Below, piece by piece: positions 60,543 through 64,000 of a stretch of DNA of 64,000 nt. Source of the stretch: Ephydatia muelleri (Eukaryota; Porifera; Demospongiae; Spongillida; Spongillidae); NCBI GenBank assembly GCA_013339895.1, contig JABACO010000002.1, positions 8,650,924 through 8,714,923 on the forward strand. The letters are read 5' to 3'. Numbering within the stretch: the stretch's first letter is position 1; the number at the start of each line of letters is the position of its first letter. The translations under genes were made by a program, and so were the position numbers. Under the pieces are notes generated by a model that had not been told where the DNA came from, did not search any database, and saw only the letters and a program-made list of their open reading frames with translations.

Positions 60543-60940
60543 TAAATCCTTGGTCCAGCATAAGATGTTGGTAAAGCTACCAAACCTCCCTGTGCTTCAG
60601 TGACAATTCTCCCAGCAGGGCAGGAAGGAAATGTATAATTCTCAATCAGTGGCTCTGAGGTGTCAGTATAGTCTGGAACAATTCTTTTGAAGAATTTCTT
60701 TTTACACTGCAAAGACTTTATCAAAAATGCAAATGCTGCCTGAGATGCCTTGTAAGCAGCCTGTGACAATTCATTCACACTTTCTGCCCAAACATTAACT
60801 TGTGTCTGACAAATTCCATGCAATACTATTTGTCTCCTCTCATATCTCCAAGAAAGTGATGTCCAGTTAACAACCTTCCCTCTCACATCTTGAAAAGATA
60901 AATACTGGTAGCAATTCCTAATATTAGATGCTATAATCAC
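60543..60940 (-). CDS. Unrecognised minus-strand coding region
   Basis: 132-residue open frame whose body (ERRQIVLHGICQTQVNVWAE, VNELSQAAYKASQAAFAFLI) looks like a real helical protein and ends FPSCPAGRIVTEAQGG ... GPRI. I recognise no family. It lies about 170 nt from another minus-strand coding-like block (61109-61280), so both may be exons or pieces of one transposon- or host-derived gene lying antisense in an intron. Confidence 0.45.
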
Positions 60941-61108
60941 TACACTCTTTTAGATTATAACCAGAAGCAATATTTCATTCTGTTCTGAAACAAAGTTGGT
61001 TCACCAGTAGCATGTCATTACTACAGCTTTTAACAACATAAGCCACTCTGTATTACTCAAGGCTGGAAAGGCATTCTTCAATGTTTTGTAAATTCAGCAT
61101 AGCATCAC

Positions 61109-61280
61109 CTCTGTATGTGCTGAAAGAGTTTGGTCATAGTACATGTATCCTTGCATTCCACAGGCCAGACACCCGAAAAACCAACCATTTGGTGCATCAA
61201 TCATCAGAAATCCCCAGCCCTCAATAGCAAACTCATTATACATACCATTCATCCACTTGAACAGATCTTTCTGATACCAG
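61109..61280 (-). CDS. Unrecognised minus-strand exon-like block
   Basis: Open minus-strand frame reading WYQKDLFKWMNGMYNEFAIE, GWGFLMIDAPNGWFSGVWPV and CKDTCTMTKLFQHIQR, ending at a possible GTGATG donor. The tryptophan- and cysteine-containing, non-repetitive composition argues for genuine coding sequence. Its 5' boundary is uncertain. Family unknown; the likely partner is 60543-60940. Confidence 0.4.
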
Positions 61281-62429
61281 ATTGAAGCATCACTCCCAGT
61301 TTACCAGCTCGTCAGTCTTCCTCACTACCCTGCTCAAACAATTTCACCACTACCGATGGGTCTCACACCTGGACATTTACATGTATTTAATGACTCCAGT
61401 ACCCTAACAGCTAACCCAATGGGTGACATCCTTGACTTACCACAAAGCATGAGTTGTGAAGTAACCAGTAGTGTGAACATCATTCACCTTTCTCTTATAC
61501 CTTCAGCCAGCATCCAACAAATTCACAGCCAAATGCTCCATCAGGTAGGGAAGTATAAATATTGTCTTATGACAAATACAATGTATATCCTTACTTCGTA
61601 CGTTTTGCTGCATCTGCTGGTCCATCAATTCAGCATAATCTGCTACCTGCTTTTTAGCTGGCCTGGCTGTTAATAGATGGAGGAGATGGAATGCATGCTG
61701 GCGGTTGATTTTCATGTTGTTTCTACACAAGTGCTACTAAAGTGATCAAGACTCTATGGGAGACATGAGGTTCTCAGCCAAGCCCACGTGAAATCTCCTA
61801 CAGACACCATTTTACAACAAGCTGGCATCCAATGAATGCCCAACACGGTGACAGACACAACAGACAACAAAGAGAGCAAAGATGAGAGCTAGCAATCTGT
61901 CTATAAACTATCAACAGTGACTGTCTATAAACTCAGTATCGACAGTGACTGAACGCGCAAGAATCATTCCAACCTTTACAGTGTGTGAAGTACATGGTAT
62001 ATATACCACACACACATGCACCTTACCCCAACTGTATAAAATAAATGTCCCGGGTTCGATGTATTCTCTCGACCTCTATTCAGGCGACAAATGACTTCGT
62101 GATCGGCATTGATGAGTTCACACTTCTGAATTGGAAGCCGTTCTTCCACAGTGACACAAGACTCTAAGAAAGCCTCGCTTCAGGTGTTCGCAAACTTACA
62201 TATTAATTAGATCCCACAATGGTGATTGGGTAAACTTCATTTTTAATTCAAATAATCATGGAAATTTACATCTGTGCTGCTCAGTTTTCAAATATATTTC
62301 CTGAGTGCTTCTGCACTGTGTGTGTGTGTGTGTGTGTGGAGGGGGAGGGGAAGGGGACCACATTCTTTCTCCCCCCCCCTCATCATTGAGGTTCTGATTT
62401 CCACACCACTTATAGCTAGCCATGCCAGC
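61281..62429. other. Gene-less stretch
   Basis: Includes a (GT)n run at about 62320-62338 and a short exon-like segment 61507-61544 with good splice signals whose phase does not fit the CRIB exons. No gene assigned. Confidence 0.4.
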
Positions 62430-63412
62430 TCTGAGGGACCCTCTCCCTCCCTATTCTCCCCTATCTCCCTCCTTCCCCCTCTCCCCCTCCCTCCCTCCCC
62501 TCTCCCCCTCCTTCCTCTCATCTCTCCCCATCCCTATCCTCCCCTCTCCCCCTCCCACCCCTCCCACCCCTCCCTTCTCCCCCTCCCCTCCCCTCTCACC
62601 CTCCCTCCCCTCTCCCCCTCCTTCCTCTCATCTCTCCCCATCCCTATCCTCCCCTCCTTCCCCTTTCCTTCCTTATTCCTCCACTCACTCCCTCCCTCCC
62701 CTCCCCTCCCCTCTCCCCCTCCCTCTCCTCCCCTCCCCTCTCCCCCTCCCTCTCCTCCCCTCCCTTCCCTCCCCTCCCCTCCCCTTTTTCCTCTCTTCTC
62801 CCCTCTCCCCTCTCCCCTCCTCCCTCTCCCTCTCCCCCTCCCTCCCCTCTCCCCCTCCCTCCCCTCTCCACTTCCCTCCCCTCTCCCCCCTCCCTCCCCT
62901 CTCCTCCTCCCTCCCCTCCCCTCCCCTCTCCCCCTCCCTCCCCTCCCTCTCCCCCTCCCCTCTCCCCTCTCCCCTCTCCCTCCTTCCTCTCTCCTTCCTC
63001 TTTCCTCTCCTCCCCTCCCTTCCCTCCCACTACATCCCCTTTCCTCTCCCTCCCCTTCCCTCCTCTCCCTCCCCTTCCCTCTCCCTCCCCTTCCCTCTCC
63101 CTCCCCTTCCCTCTCCCTCACCCTTCCCTCTCCCTCCCCCGTCCCTCTTCCCTGCCCCTTCCCTCTCCCTCCCCTTCCCTCTCCCTCCCCTTCCCTCTCC
63201 TCCCCTTCCCTCTCCCTCCCCTTCCCTCTCCCTCCCCTTCCCTCTCCCTCCCTTCCTCTCCCCTTCCCTCTCCCTCCCCTTCCCTCTCCCTCCCCTTCCC
63301 TCTCCCTCCCCTTCCCTCTCCCTCCCCTTCCCTCTCCCTCCCCTTCCCTCTCCTCCCCTCCCTCTCCCTCCTTCACATTTACTCCTCCTCTTCCTTCCCT
63401 CCTCTCCTCTAC
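62430..63412. repeat. Polypyrimidine tract, CCCTCTCCCTCCCC-type
   Basis: About 980 bp of almost pure C and T on the plus strand, built from degenerate units such as ccctctccctccccttccct, partly ordered into direct repeats (63060-63360). Long open frames exist in several frames only because CT-rich sequence lacks stop codons. It ends about 55 bp before the acceptor of the CRIB exon at 63467. Confidence 0.97.
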
Positions 63413-63466
63413 TAGTTTATGCCATTGCTATTAATTTGAAATGCACTCTTTGTTTCTAAATTCTAG

Positions 63467-63494
63467 GATGCTGAAGTTGCTGTTGATATAAAAG
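63467..63494 (+). CDS. CRIB-protein exon, part 1
   Basis: 28 nt, DAEVAVDIK plus one base, acceptor ctaaattctag, donor GTTTGC. Phase 0 start would accept any upstream exon ending in phase 0 (B exons, 59410). The four exons from here join in one open frame, which is the main support. Confidence 0.65.
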
Positions 63495-63644
63495 GTTTGC
63501 AAAAATCACTATATAATTTGTTATGTTTATCATTTTTGCCATAATACATCAGAATGCAGTACTGCTCATGTAGGCACTATCTATGCCTTCTGTGTTACAT
63601 TCTTATTATCATATGAAAACACTGTTTTATCATTCCATTTGCAG

Positions 63645-63666
63645 GTCAAGGAAATGCCAGGATGCG
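63645..63666 (+). CDS. CRIB-protein microexon, part 2
   Basis: 22 nt encoding GQGNARM plus part of the next codon; acceptor ttccatttgcag, donor GTAATA. The reading frame continues across both junctions. Confidence 0.65.
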
Positions 63667-63746
63667 GTAATAGTGAAAGAAAAATCTTTGCACTCACTGT
63701 GGTAGACTTATGAAATTGTTCTTTCTGTATTATTATTCATACAGCA

Positions 63747-63779
63747 CTGTAAGCCAAAAAATGCGAAGGAAAGAAAGGT
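63747..63779 (+). CDS. CRIB-protein microexon, part 3
   Basis: 33 nt encoding TVSQKMRRKER with split codons at both ends; acceptor attattcatacag, donor GTTAGT. This basic stretch right before a CRIB motif is typical, as basic residues help bind the GTPase or membrane. Confidence 0.65.
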
Positions 63780-63898
63780 TAGTTACTCAATTCAGATATA
63801 AATGATGTATAATTAGAATTATATACCACATCATAGGGTGACACTATGATTATTGTGCATGTGTATTGGAATATTCTAATATGCAATATTCTCTTTAG

Positions 63899-63980
63899 AC
63901 TAGATATCAGTCTACCAACACATTTTGAACATGTGGATCACAAAGGACCTGAGCCTGCAATAAGAGTGGAAGATCTGCCT
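63899..63980 (+). CDS. CRIB-motif exon (Cdc42/Rac binding), runs toward window edge
   Basis: Continues the frame with LDISLPTHFEHVDHKGPEPA then IRVEDLP. The pattern ISxPxxFxHxxHxG is the core of the CRIB/PBD motif that binds GTP-loaded Cdc42 or Rac (as in PAK kinases: ISxPxxFEHxxHVG, then a ...GLP end). Here the usual Val after the second His is Lys. A GTGAGA donor is possible at 63981, but the frame is also open to the window end, so the 3' limit is uncertain. Confidence 0.65.
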
Positions 63981-64000
63981 GTGAGATTATTGCTGTGTCA

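Noticed and set aside
61507..61544. Exon-like 38-nt segment with excellent splice signals
   Set aside because: It ends in phase 0 only if it starts in phase 1, and no upstream exon in that phase was found; joining it in phase 0 gives a stop in the next exon.
62274..63459. Very long proline/serine/leucine open frames and their arginine/glycine/glutamate complements
   Set aside because: They come from the C/T-only sequence, which cannot form stop codons on the plus strand; several frames are open at once.

Overview
This window is eukaryotic and almost certainly from a marine invertebrate animal; a demosponge of the Amphimedon type fits best. That guess rests on small GT-AG-bounded exons in long AT-rich introns, a divergent tyrosine-kinase-like (TKL) kinase whose style I associate with sponge kinase expansions, and a dense mix of piggyBac, Ginger-like, Ty3/gypsy, R2-like and foldback elements. 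The species is an inference; no search was possible.

The host genes are on the plus strand. A kinase gene starts with an ATG at 7235, just after a splice acceptor. Its large kinase exon (7235-8153) carries one +1 frameshift. It is followed by coiled-coil exons (9055-9201, 18402-18542, perhaps 19292-19333). Then comes a cassette of two exons, A (about 340 nt, Ser/Gln/Pro rich, with PRQR and PAEEQD motifs) and B (46-58 nt), present as A1-B1, A2-B2, A3-B3 and A4. All phases agree (A ends in phase 2, B ends in phase 0), so this looks like in-gene exon multiplication. A1 has an in-frame TAA. Near the right edge four tiny exons (63467-63980) join in one frame and encode a CRIB-like GTPase-binding motif. 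It is open whether they belong to the kinase gene or to a second gene starting near 59378; a possible terminal exon with a poly(A) signal lies at 51132-51335.

Most of the rest is transposon. Left flank: unrecognised minus-strand coding debris (1460-2224), half of a foldback element (2929-3368), a minisatellite foldback (3480-4116) and a broken Ty3/gypsy pol (5120-6540). Introns up to 24 kb: a broken piggyBac (10790-11960), a chromodomain fragment (12439-12651), a gypsy integrase interrupted by a 788-bp foldback element (14990-16930), a gag fragment and a piggyBac with TTAA target duplications (21178-24240). Between the A/B cassettes: a foldback inside a foldback (25885-28087) and a pile of R2-like retrotransposon pieces (31875-38765). 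Right half: a Ginger-like integrase/OTU element with CCGG duplications (42898-45672), a mariner-like transposase relic (48690-49440), two MITEs, another foldback, a gypsy gag-protease-RNase H relic (54450-56375), minus-strand exon-like pieces of unknown genes, and a 1-kb polypyrimidine tract (62430-63412) just before the CRIB exons.

The most unusual signal is a superfamily of large near-perfect palindromes (about 600-2200 bp). Members have different ends but share one arm skeleton, including a core near ATCCGTTACGGAGATACA.
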